Origin: JAGXTF01 sp044224315
Lineage (GTDB): Bacteria; Bacteroidota; Bacteroidia; NS11-12g; UBA955
Assembly (NCBI GenBank): GCA_044224315.1
Contig: JBGAKR010000003.1
Coordinates: 186,001-250,000 of the forward strand
Length of the DNA: 64,000 nt
Reading direction: 5' to 3'
Shown: piece by piece, positions 35,386 through 44,008 of the stretch
Position numbering within the stretch: position 1 is the stretch's first letter
Layout: every line of letters begins with the position of its first letter
Notes under the pieces: generated by a model
Told to the model about the DNA's origin: nothing
Databases searched by the model: none
What the model saw: the letters and a program-made list of their open reading frames with translations, nothing else
Made by a program: the position numbers and the translations under genes

Positions 35386-37744
35386 ATGTGTTTTAGCGCT
35401 GCTTTTTTTTACTTTTACGCTGTTTGCAAAAGCAGAGGAGGGGCATGTATTCAGCATCGATGATTCGGGTTTAATTGTTCAGTTAATTAAAGAAGCCGAA
35501 GCTGAAACCGATTATCAAACGCGCATTGGCAAGGCCCGTGATGCATATTTAACTGCCAAAAGTGTGGCTTTTGAAAGGGGTATGGTTTGGGGCCTCAAAT
35601 TGCTGATAGATGCCCATTTAACCCAACATGAGAATATAGAAGCCCTGCGATATTGTTTTAGCATTTTGCCTTTGCTTGAAAAGTTAAAAAGCCCCGAATT
35701 GTCTAAATATTATGAAATTACGGGCGATATTTATACACTGGAAAGTATTTATAAAAAAGCCATAGAATATTACGAAAAGGCGGGATGGATAGACGGAAAG
35801 CTGATAGAAAGCAGGGGGTGTAAAATTGTAAATAACGCACTTATCGACCAGAATTATGCAAAAGCGGTAGAGTATTTAAACCTATTAAAAGTACAGGTAA
35901 AAACTGCCGAAATATACGAACAGCTGGGATTTTGCTTGCAAAAATTAAAACAATATCCCGAAGCTATAGCCAATTATAACAAGGCACTGGAGTTGCAACC
36001 CAATAATACAGCTTTGGTTCAAAACAACCTGGGCTATATTGAATTTAATAACCAGAATTATAAGCAGGCTATAGAACACTTTAAAGCCGCCGAAGCAGCC
36101 TCGGATAGCAGAGCAGAGAAATTAAATGCACTTACCAATCTCAGCATTTCTTTTCAACGCAATGGCGATTTTAATTCCGCGGTAAGCACCATGCAGGAAT
36201 GTATTTCGCTGGCGCAAAAGGATCGTACAGAGGATAAGTATCAGCAAATGCTGGCCGATATTTATCTCAACAATGGCGATGCTTATTCGGCACTTACCTA
36301 CAGCAATCTGGCTTTGCGCAGCTTTAACCGCAACCCTAAAATTATGGCCAGTGCCTATTTGACCAAAGCACAGGCATTTCAAAAAATTTATGATTTCGAA
36401 GGGGCACTTAGCAATTACAAAATATACCTTACTCTCAACGATTCTATTCTGCTGAGGGAAATTGCAGCCCAACAAAGCCTTACACAAAAATCGGCCGATT
36501 TGCAGAAAATGGAAAAAGAACTCCGTGAAACCTTGCTCAACGACCAGATTAAATTTTTAAATATTCAACAGTTACAATTAGAGAGTGAAAAACTAAAACT
36601 CAACTCCGAAAAGCTGATGCTGGAGGCAGCCAAGCGCGATGCTGAAATTATAACCCTCAAAAGAGAGCAGGAAGTAAAAGAAGCCAGACTCCAAAATATT
36701 GCATTGGAAAATGATAAAAACCGACAAAAACTGGCACTGGCAGCTCAGGAAATATTAAATAATAATATAAAAAACAAACTAGAAGTATTAAAACAGCAAG
36801 AAGAAAAACAAAGGCTGCAGTTAATAAATAAAGAAGCCCAGGAAAAGCAACGCTTACAGCAAATATCACTGCTTGAACGCGATAAAAAAATTAGCCTGTT
36901 GCAGGCCGAAAAGCAAAAAGATTTCAAACGCAATACCCTGGTGGCCGGATTGGTGGCCGTTTTGCTGCTGGTATCGGCAGGCATTGGTATTTTTTGGATT
37001 CGCAAAAAGAATAAAATTCTGGCCAAACAAAATATCGATATCGAAAATAAAAACAAACAAATTGAACAAAGTCACGTAATAATTGAGGCTGAGAAACTAA
37101 AATCAGATGGATTGTTGCTCAATATTTTACCCGAAGAAATTGCCCACGAATTAAAAGAAAGGGGTGCAGCAAAGCCCATACATTATGATATGGTTAGCAT
37201 ACTATTTACCGATTTTGTGAGCTTTACCCAATATTCAGAAAGGGTTTCAAACGAAAAATTAATTGAAGATTTAAATACTATATTTCAATCTTTTGATGAA
37301 ATTATAGATGAGTTTAATCTCGAAAAAATTAAAACCATTGGCGATAGTTATATGTGCGCTGGTGGCCTTCCAGTGCCTAATACCACCAACCCACTGGATG
37401 CTGCTAATGCTGCCATAAAAATGCGCAATTATATTGAGGAATTTAATAAAAACCGACCCGAAGAAGACCAATTAAAAATAAGGATTGGCATTAATACAGG
37501 GCCCTGTGTGGCAGGTGTGGTGGGTAAACGCAAATTTGCGTATGATATCTGGGGCGACTCGGTAAATACCGCTGCACGCATGGAACAAAGCGGCGAGGCC
37601 GGAAGAATTAATATTTCCGAAAATACTTATGAATTAATCAAAGACCATTTCCATTGCGAATACAGAGGCATGGTAAAGGCTAAAAATAAAGGAGAAATAA
37701 AAATGTATTTTGCCGAGGCCGGAAACCGCGCCGCACATGGTTAA
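35372..37744 (+). CDS. TPR-containing class III adenylate cyclase, membrane-anchored
   Basis: A 790-residue protein. A signal-like N-terminus (CVLALLFFTFTLFAKA) precedes periplasmic TPR repeats at about 35-350 (LGFCLQKLKQYPEAIANYNK). A long coiled coil at about 365-510 and a transmembrane helix (TLVAGLVAVLLLVSAGIGIFW, about 517-537) follow. A cytoplasmic class III cyclase domain spans about 595-785. Metal-binding Asp614 (LFTDFVSF) and Asp658 (KTIGDSYM), ATP-selecting Lys in EKIKTIGD and Asp725 (YDIWGDSVN), and transition-state Asn732 and Arg736 are all present, so it should make cAMP as a homodimer. It overlaps the TonB-receptor-like gene by 14 nt and is presumably translationally coupled to it. 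Confidence 0.9.
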   Translation: MPWNKCVLALLFFTFTLFAKAEEGHVFSIDDSGLIVQLIKEAEAETDYQTRIGKARDAYLTAKSVAFERGMVWGLKLLIDAHLTQHENIEALRYCFSILPLLEKLKSPELSKYYEITGDIYTLESIYKKAIEYYEKAGWIDGKLIESRGCKIVNNALIDQNYAKAVEYLNLLKVQVKTAEIYEQLGFCLQKLKQYPEAIANYNKALELQPNNTALVQNNLGYIEFNNQNYKQAIEHFKAAEAASDSRAEKLNALTNLSISFQRNGDFNSAVSTMQECISLAQKDRTEDKYQQMLADIYLNNGDAYSALTYSNLALRSFNRNPKIMASAYLTKAQAFQKIYDFEGALSNYKIYLTLNDSILLREIAAQQSLTQKSADLQKMEKELRETLLNDQIKFLNIQQLQLESEKLKLNSEKLMLEAAKRDAEIITLKREQEVKEARLQNIALENDKNRQKLALAAQEILNNNIKNKLEVLKQQEEKQRLQLINKEAQEKQRLQQISLLERDKKISLLQAEKQKDFKRNTLVAGLVAVLLLVSAGIGIFWIRKKNKILAKQNIDIENKNKQIEQSHVIIEAEKLKSDGLLLNILPEEIAHELKERGAAKPIHYDMVSILFTDFVSFTQYSERVSNEKLIEDLNTIFQSFDEIIDEFNLEKIKTIGDSYMCAGGLPVPNTTNPLDAANAAIKMRNYIEEFNKNRPEEDQLKIRIGINTGPCVAGVVGKRKFAYDIWGDSVNTAARMEQSGEAGRINISENTYELIKDHFHCEYRGMVKAKNKGEIKMYFAEAGNRAAHG

Positions 37745-37765
37745 TTTATGAAATAGGCAGCTGAC

Positions 37766-38443
37766 TTAGGGTTTAATAGCCCTGAGCATTTCACGTTTTC
37801 CCAAAGGCCCGGGCAGTTTTTGTACAATAAAACCCACAGCTTGTAAATTCCGTCTCACCTCACCCTTGGCGCAATAGGTTACCAGTACGCCCCCATTTTT
37901 TAAACAATTGAAAGCATGTTGCATTAAAGATTTTTTCCAGATTTCGGGCTGCACGCTGGGAGCAAATGCATCATAGTAAATTAGGTCAAATGCTTGTGTT
38001 GGGCTAAAATTTTCAAAATGTTGTTGTAATTTTTGAAAATGAAAATTATTGGTAATTCCTGTTTCTTTGTTCCACTTTGCTTGCTGTATAGATTCCCACA
38101 ATCTAATTAGAGCTGCATTTTCTGAAATCTGCTGCGGAATCGGATATAAACCAGATGGGATAGGGGTAGTATCTAATCCGGTATAAGAAATTTGCTGCTG
38201 GTCTTGAATACTAATAGCCGTTAAAAATGCATTTAATCCGGTACCAAAACCAATTTCAAGAATAGTTAAATGCTGGCTATCTTTAAAATATTTGAATCCG
38301 GCATCTACATATACGTGCATACTTTCATTCCATGCGCCAAATTTGCTGTGGTAGGTTTCATTTAAATCTTTGCGCAGCAAGGTAAAACTACCATCGGCAG
38401 TGGGCAATATTTGTATATTTTCTGAATTATCTGCGTTTTTCAT
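37766..38443 (-). CDS. mnmD: tRNA 5-methylaminomethyl-2-thiouridine methyltransferase MnmD-like
   Basis: A 225-residue SAM-dependent methyltransferase matching the MnmC N-terminal/DUF752 domain without the oxidase half, the MnmD arrangement. Motif I is ILEIGFGTGLNAFL (about residues 60-73). The family segments KFGAWNESMHVYVDAGF and FDLIYYDAFAPSVQPEIW are also present, as is GGVLVTYCAKGEVRR. It would complete the wobble-uridine modification of tRNAs. Its start lies 17 nt inside the end of rodA, making it the last gene of the rod-shape operon. Confidence 0.88.
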   Translation of the reverse strand: MKNADNSENIQILPTADGSFTLLRKDLNETYHSKFGAWNESMHVYVDAGFKYFKDSQHLTILEIGFGTGLNAFLTAISIQDQQQISYTGLDTTPIPSGLYPIPQQISENAALIRLWESIQQAKWNKETGITNNFHFQKLQQHFENFSPTQAFDLIYYDAFAPSVQPEIWKKSLMQHAFNCLKNGGVLVTYCAKGEVRRNLQAVGFIVQKLPGPLGKREMLRAIKP

Positions 38444-39698
38444 CTACCTTCAAAAAGGTAAATAACAATAGAGTAAAGGCCCACATACTGCTGCCTCCAA
38501 AACTTACAAAAGGCAGGGGAATGCCTATTACAGGTACAATCCCGATGGTCATACCCACATTAATGGCTACATGAAAAAATAGTATACAGGCTACCGAATA
38601 GCCTAGTACCCTTCCAAAAACCGTACTCTGTCGTTCGGCCAATATAGCTATCCGCAAAAGCAGCCCGAAATAGAGCAGAAAAAACACCGAAACACCGGCA
38701 AAACCCCATTCTTCGCCTATGGTACAAAATATAAAGTCGGTATGCTGTTCCGGTACAAACCCCATTTTGGTTTGGGTACCTTTTAAATAACCCCGCCCGG
38801 TCCATTTGCCAGCCCCAATGGCTATTTTACTCTGCTCGAGGTTATAACCCATCCCTTTGGTATCCTGCTTCAGGCCTAATACCAGTTCAATGCGGTCGCG
38901 CTGATAGTTTTTTAATACTTTACCATACGCAATGCTTACACCATAAGAAAAGCCGGCTGAAATTGCTGTAACAATGGCCACTGCTACAATAAATTGGGTG
39001 TTCTTACGTCCAAAATAAATAAGAATCAGGGATATGGTTCCAAGTATACCTCCCATCCACCAAAGGGGAATTCCTTTTGCTTCAAGAATAATGGCAGCTA
39101 TACCTAAAATACCCATCCACAAGGCACTAAGCAATATCCATCCAGGCAATCCTTCGCGGTACAATACCAAAAAGAAACACAAAAAAACCAGGGCCGATCC
39201 GGTGTCGTTCTGCACCAGAATGATGGCCATGGGTAGCATAAAAATGAATAAAGCGGTAAGCACATTCTTTCGGCCCTTAAACTTTATTCCATAGGTACCT
39301 AAAAACTTGGCCATGGCCAATGCTGTCCCTACTTTGGCGAATTCAGAGGGTTGCAATCCCACGCCCCCAAATCCAAACCAGCTTTTGGCTCCGCTAACTT
39401 CTTTTCCTAAAAAAATTACTGCAATATTTAATACAATCGTAATGGCATAAAAACCATAAGCGAAATAATCAATGGCGGCTACGTTGGCAAAAGCAATGGT
39501 AAGGATAATAATGATGGCCCCGCCAATCCAGATTAACTGACGGCCGGCGGTGGAAGAAAATGACAATTTAAAAGGTTGGTTAACATCGGCTGTGGCCGAG
39601 TAAATACTCAATAAACCTATCAATACCAGCAATACGTAAATCCATACACTTATGGTGTCTAAGTGCGGATTTTCGCTGGTATTGTTTCGGCTGCTCAC
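38427..39698 (-). CDS. rodA: Rod-shape-determining protein RodA (SEDS glycosyltransferase)
   Basis: A 423-residue polytopic membrane protein of the SEDS family, with about ten helices. Family signatures include GFGGVGLQPSEFAKVGTA, LVQNDTGSALVFLCFF, GFVPEQHTDFIFCTIGEEWG and the C-terminal PVIGIPLPFVSFGGSSM. It polymerises lipid II during lateral wall synthesis together with the class B PBP encoded immediately upstream, with a 4-nt overlap. It overlaps mnmD by 17 nt downstream. Confidence 0.96.
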   Translation of the reverse strand: MSSRNNTSENPHLDTISVWIYVLLVLIGLLSIYSATADVNQPFKLSFSSTAGRQLIWIGGAIIIILTIAFANVAAIDYFAYGFYAITIVLNIAVIFLGKEVSGAKSWFGFGGVGLQPSEFAKVGTALAMAKFLGTYGIKFKGRKNVLTALFIFMLPMAIILVQNDTGSALVFLCFFLVLYREGLPGWILLSALWMGILGIAAIILEAKGIPLWWMGGILGTISLILIYFGRKNTQFIVAVAIVTAISAGFSYGVSIAYGKVLKNYQRDRIELVLGLKQDTKGMGYNLEQSKIAIGAGKWTGRGYLKGTQTKMGFVPEQHTDFIFCTIGEEWGFAGVSVFFLLYFGLLLRIAILAERQSTVFGRVLGYSVACILFFHVAINVGMTIGIVPVIGIPLPFVSFGGSSMWAFTLLLFTFLKVDEKRR

Positions 39699-41539
39699 TG
39701 GGCAACAACCCCTTTCAGCATTTGATCTAAAAGGCCAGGTGCCTGGGTTTCCTTGCCTTTATTTAGGTAATGTTCTATCATTAAATTGCTGATAGGTGCG
39801 GCCCATGTGGCGCCATAACCTCCATTTTCAACGATTACAGCAATGGCAATTTTTGGATGATCGCGGGGTGCAAAAGCAATAAACAAAGAGTGGTCTTTGC
39901 CATGTGGATTTTGCGCAGTTCCGGTTTTACCGCAGATTTCAATTCCAGGTATTCCTGTGCCCCAGGCTGTGCCGCCGGGTTTTGTTACCATGGCCATACC
40001 GCTTATCACCTTTTCAAATTGCCCTGTATCTACGGTTGTAAAGTGTTTGGTGCGGTATTGTTCGGGTATATCCTTCTTTTGACCTATTCCCCTTACCAGA
40101 TGCGGAATAAAGTAGTATCCATGGTTGGCAATAATAGCTGCGCAATTGGCCATTTGCAGCGGGGTAAGCAATATCTCTCCCTGTCCTATGGCCAGTGATA
40201 TAATCATGCTGCTCTTCCAACTGCTGCCATGCCTGCGGTCTAATTGTTTTAAGCTGGGTACATTCCCTCCGTTTTCGCCGGGCAAATCAATTCCTAATGG
40301 GCTTCCCAGACCAAAACTACGAAGGTGTTTTTCAAGGCTGGCATACCCCGATTTAACATTGGTGTACCCCGGATTGTCTATAATATCTCGAAAAACCTGG
40401 CAGAAATAGGCATTGCACGATATAGTAATGGCACCTTTCAAATCCAAGGGCGACCCGTGGGGGTGACAACCCACAGTCAGACTTCCCAAATGGTATCCTC
40501 CAAAACAGCCATGCATGGTGGAGGGTTGTAAAACACCTTCCTGCAAACCTATGGCCGCCATAACCGTTTTAAAGGTAGATCCAGGCGGGTAGGTGCCTTT
40601 TATGGCTCGATTATACAATGGTTTGCGTGGATCGGTTACCAGGGCCTTAAATTCCTTTGCACGGGTTTCGCCTACCAGCATATTGGGGTCATAATCGGGT
40701 TTGTTTACCAAAGCCAATACCTCACCGGTAGAAGGCTCTATGGCCACAATGCTGCCACGCTTATTTGAAAGTAGTTTTTCTCCAAATTCCTGTAAATCAA
40801 AATCGATGGATGAGTATACATCCGGACCTGCCTCTGCAGGGTAGTTAAATTCATTGTCTTTAACCACGCCGCGTTCTACATAGGTTCGGTCTTGCCATAC
40901 AGTGCGTATGCCTTTGGTACCTCGAATATACTTTTCGTAGGTTTTTTCAATACCGGTAATTCCAACCAAATCTCCCGGCCTGTAATAGGTGGGGTCGTCT
41001 TTAAGAAATTTTTCTGAAATCTCACCCAAATAGCCTAGCACGTGTGCACCGCCTTTTACCGCGTATAACCTATCGGTTTTGGGCTCTATATAAAATCCGT
41101 TAAACCGGTATAAATTCTCCTGCAAAGCGGCATACTGATTCTTACTGAGGTTGGCCATAAACACTGCCGATTTGTTATAGGCATTGTTTTTCTGGCGTTT
41201 TTGCGCGTTGGCCAGGGATACTTTCATGCGCGATTTAAATTCATCGCGGGTAATGCCCAAAATGGTACAAAACTCATTGGTATCGAGGTTTTTTACTTCT
41301 TTCGGAAAAACCAACAAGTCAAAAATGGCAATATTATATACCATCAGTTTGCCGTTTCGGTCATAAATAATACTGCGGGCAGGGTAGAGGGTAATTTTAT
41401 TCAGGGCATTGTTTACCGCCCTTTGCTCGTATTGTTTATTTAAAATTTGCAGCGAAAAAATTTTGCCCAAATACACCAGGGCAATGACAACAAACAAAAT
41501 AATATAAACCAATCTGCGGTTGCTGCTCTGGGTGCTCAT
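39695..41539 (-). CDS. mrdA: Penicillin-binding protein 2 (class B transpeptidase)
   Basis: A 614-residue class B PBP with one N-terminal membrane helix (VYIILFVVIALVYLGKIF), a dimerisation domain to about residue 240 and a transpeptidase domain. The catalytic motifs are STFK at 321-324 (PPGSTFKTVMA), SCN at 374-376 (ITISCNAYFC) and KTG at 538-540 (ICGKTGTAQNPHG). It cross-links peptidoglycan in the elongasome and partners with RodA. It lies 8 nt after mreD and overlaps rodA by 4 nt. Confidence 0.96.
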   Translation of the reverse strand: MSTQSSNRRLVYIILFVVIALVYLGKIFSLQILNKQYEQRAVNNALNKITLYPARSIIYDRNGKLMVYNIAIFDLLVFPKEVKNLDTNEFCTILGITRDEFKSRMKVSLANAQKRQKNNAYNKSAVFMANLSKNQYAALQENLYRFNGFYIEPKTDRLYAVKGGAHVLGYLGEISEKFLKDDPTYYRPGDLVGITGIEKTYEKYIRGTKGIRTVWQDRTYVERGVVKDNEFNYPAEAGPDVYSSIDFDLQEFGEKLLSNKRGSIVAIEPSTGEVLALVNKPDYDPNMLVGETRAKEFKALVTDPRKPLYNRAIKGTYPPGSTFKTVMAAIGLQEGVLQPSTMHGCFGGYHLGSLTVGCHPHGSPLDLKGAITISCNAYFCQVFRDIIDNPGYTNVKSGYASLEKHLRSFGLGSPLGIDLPGENGGNVPSLKQLDRRHGSSWKSSMIISLAIGQGEILLTPLQMANCAAIIANHGYYFIPHLVRGIGQKKDIPEQYRTKHFTTVDTGQFEKVISGMAMVTKPGGTAWGTGIPGIEICGKTGTAQNPHGKDHSLFIAFAPRDHPKIAIAVIVENGGYGATWAAPISNLMIEHYLNKGKETQAPGLLDQMLKGVVAQ

Positions 41540-41547
41540 GGCTGCTC

Positions 41548-42057
41548 TTATCGCGGGTTAAAAATGCGGAATAGCAAAATAAAGAGAATTGTGGCAATAC
41601 TGCTAAGAATGGTTACCAACAATGCGGTAAATAGTGATACCCATTGAAAATAATCCAAAACAAAAAATATTAAATGGTGAATGAGTATGAAAATACTAAT
41701 GTAGCGCAGAAAAAAAGTATTGCCCTTATAGGCCGGGGTAACATAATTATACCCCTGCAATTGAATGGCATCGGTATCTAAAAACCATTGGTCGGCATAG
41801 ATTTTCATAAAACACATGGCTGTAGCTGCTGCTGCATGCATACCATAACAATTGGTAATACGGTCTAATACAAAACCCAGAAAAAATGCAATGAACAATT
41901 TCATAAATCGGTTCATTGAAAAAGGCAGAATGAATATCAGATATACATAGGGCATGGGTTGTACCCAAGTACCAAAATTGATTTGCTCAAGCAAAAAAAA
42001 CTGCAATGCCAGCAGCAATAAACCAATGCCGATATATCGCAAACTATCTAGGAACAT
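41548..42057 (-). CDS. mreD: Rod-shape-determining protein MreD-like
   Basis: A 169-residue membrane protein with about five hydrophobic helices (IGIGLLLLALQFFLLEQI; YLIFILPFSMNRFMKLFIAF). The MreD family is poorly conserved in sequence, so position carries most of the weight: it lies between mreC, which it overlaps by 14 nt, and mrdA. It would connect the MreB/MreC scaffold with the wall-synthesis enzymes. Confidence 0.85.
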   Translation of the reverse strand: MFLDSLRYIGIGLLLLALQFFLLEQINFGTWVQPMPYVYLIFILPFSMNRFMKLFIAFFLGFVLDRITNCYGMHAAAATAMCFMKIYADQWFLDTDAIQLQGYNYVTPAYKGNTFFLRYISIFILIHHLIFFVLDYFQWVSLFTALLVTILSSIATILFILLFRIFNPR

Positions 42058-42886
42058 TGGTGTTTTCGCGGGCGTTTAGGGTGTCTAACTGGGGTTGAAA
42101 ATGATCGGTTACCACATACAAATATTGTAATTTGGTAAAATCAGTGGCGAGTTTTAAATCTATATCGTAAAAACTGCTGGTACTCTTTTTTTCAATTTTA
42201 CTAATGGTGCCAATCGGAATGCCAGGTGGAAATTTTACCGAATAATTGCTGGTAACAACCTGCATCCCTACTTTTATTTTTTCAAATTTATTGATGTTGT
42301 TTAATTGGGCCAATCGGGGGTCGCCACCATCCCAGGTTACAGAACCTTCTCTAATATTTAGTTCAGGCAGCATAGGTGTAGCGGTAAACTGGCTGCTTAA
42401 AACAGATAATACCAAGGCAAAATTATCGGTAACGTCAAACACAAATCCAGCTATTCCTGAGGGAGATATTACAGCCATACCCTTTTTAACCCCGCTTAAA
42501 CTGCCTTTATCAATCGTAATAAAATTATTTCTACGGGTAGTACCACTTTTAATTACACCACAAACTATGTATGAGTATCTTTTAACCCCATGGCTGTCTT
42601 TCAGCGTTTGATGAGAGGTGTCTACAACTACCAGATTGGTTTTGGCACCATTTTTAAGTCGTAAATTCTCCTCGGCCAATGCTTGGTTCACTTCTTTAAG
42701 TCCAAAATACGATGTGACTGACGATTGCATGCGTGCAGCGCTGTTCAATACAACATTGGATGTATTAAAATAAAAACTTTCCTGGTAAAGATTAAACTGA
42801 ACTACCTGTAAAACCGAAATTCCGAAGAGAACAATAAATGTTATCGGGAATAGATTATTCCGCAGTAAACGGAACAGATAGAACAT
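42044..42886 (-). CDS. mreC: Rod-shape-determining protein MreC
   Basis: A 280-residue bitopic protein. An N-terminal membrane helix (NLFPITFIVLFGISVLQVV) and a coiled coil at about residues 60-85 (LKEVNQALAEENLRLKNG) precede the periplasmic double beta-barrel (RNNFITIDKGSLSGVKKGMAV, GIAGFVFDV). It organises the elongasome from the periplasmic side. It starts 12 nt after mreB. Confidence 0.93.
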   Translation of the reverse strand: MFYLFRLLRNNLFPITFIVLFGISVLQVVQFNLYQESFYFNTSNVVLNSAARMQSSVTSYFGLKEVNQALAEENLRLKNGAKTNLVVVDTSHQTLKDSHGVKRYSYIVCGVIKSGTTRRNNFITIDKGSLSGVKKGMAVISPSGIAGFVFDVTDNFALVLSVLSSQFTATPMLPELNIREGSVTWDGGDPRLAQLNNINKFEKIKVGMQVVTSNYSVKFPPGIPIGTISKIEKKSTSSFYDIDLKLATDFTKLQYLYVVTDHFQPQLDTLNARENTNVPR

Positions 42887-42898
42887 AGATCAGGGAAT

Positions 42899-43924
42899 TT
42901 ATGCGGTCATTAAAAACTTAAACTTCCCTATGTTTTTAAGTGCAATCCCTGTTCCGCGAACAACGGCTCTCAGCGGATCTTCGGCAATCTGCACTTTTAA
43001 TTTGGTTTTGGCTGAAATGCGCTTGTCTAAACCGCGCAATAATGCACCCCCACCTGTGAGCCAAATACCATTACCCAAAATATCAGCACTCAACTCTGGC
43101 GGTGATTGCTCCAATGCACGCAAAATGGCTTCCTCAATTTTCATGATGCTTTTATCCAGCGAACGGGCAATTTCACTGTAACTAACCATGATTTGCTTGG
43201 GAATACCGGTCATCAAATCTCTGCCAAATACGGCATAATCATCTGGAGGTGTATCTAACTCCTGCAGGGCACTGCCTATGTTAATCTTGATTTTTTCAGC
43301 GGTACGTTCACCAATCAGCAAATTGTGCTCACGACGCATGTATTCTACAATGTCCAGGTTAAATTCATCACCGGCTACGCGAATACTTTCATCGCAAACA
43401 ATACCGCCCAGCGCAATAATCGCAATCTCGGTGGTACCACCCCCAATATCAATAATCATATTACCCGAGGGTTGGGTAACATCTATTCCAATTCCCACAG
43501 CAGCCGCCATAGGCTCGTGAATGAGGTAAACTTCTTTGGCACCACTACGTTCGGCAGAGTCTTTTACTGCGCGTTTTTCAACTTCGGTAATACCGCTGGG
43601 AATGCAAATTACCATTTTAAGCTGTGGAGAAATCCAACGCTGTTTTTGGTTCATCATTTTAATCATGCCCCGGATCATATGCTCCGCTGCCTGAAAATCT
43701 GCAATTACACCATCTTTCAATGGTCGGATGGTTTTAATTCCTTCGTTTTCCTTCCCAAACATTTGCATGGCTTCCTTGCCAATTGCAATTACATTGCCTG
43801 TACTTTTTTCAAGTGCGATTATGGATGGCTCATCCACCACCACTTTGTCTTTAAAGATGATGAGGGTATTTGCAGTGCCAAGGTCTATTGCCAGCTCTTG
43901 CGTTAGAAAACTAAATATGCCCAT
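42899..43924 (-). CDS. mreB: Actin-like rod-shape protein MreB
   Basis: A 341-residue bacterial actin. Phosphate-1 motif DLGTANTLIIFKD lies at the N-terminus, phosphate-2 in NMIIDIGGGTTEIAIIALGG, and the adenosine motif in GIWLTGGGALLRGL. MreB filaments guide lateral wall synthesis, so the cells are probably rod-shaped. First gene of the mreB-mreC-mreD-mrdA-rodA-mnmD operon. A near-consensus TTATTTTG lies about 29 nt upstream of the ATG. Confidence 0.97.
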   Translation of the reverse strand: MGIFSFLTQELAIDLGTANTLIIFKDKVVVDEPSIIALEKSTGNVIAIGKEAMQMFGKENEGIKTIRPLKDGVIADFQAAEHMIRGMIKMMNQKQRWISPQLKMVICIPSGITEVEKRAVKDSAERSGAKEVYLIHEPMAAAVGIGIDVTQPSGNMIIDIGGGTTEIAIIALGGIVCDESIRVAGDEFNLDIVEYMRREHNLLIGERTAEKIKINIGSALQELDTPPDDYAVFGRDLMTGIPKQIMVSYSEIARSLDKSIMKIEEAILRALEQSPPELSADILGNGIWLTGGGALLRGLDKRISAKTKLKVQIAEDPLRAVVRGTGIALKNIGKFKFLMTA

Positions 43925-44008
43925 GAAAAACGTACGGTATTTTGGTTGCGCAAAATAAACGTAAAATTGCCTTGAATCACAGTGCTGTCCAGTTTTTTTA
44001 TCAAATTG

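Noticed and set aside
43325..43906. 193-codon plus-strand open frame antisense to mreB
   Set aside because: It is fully inside the conserved mreB coding sequence, has no promoter box and its translation matches nothing; mreB has full motif support.
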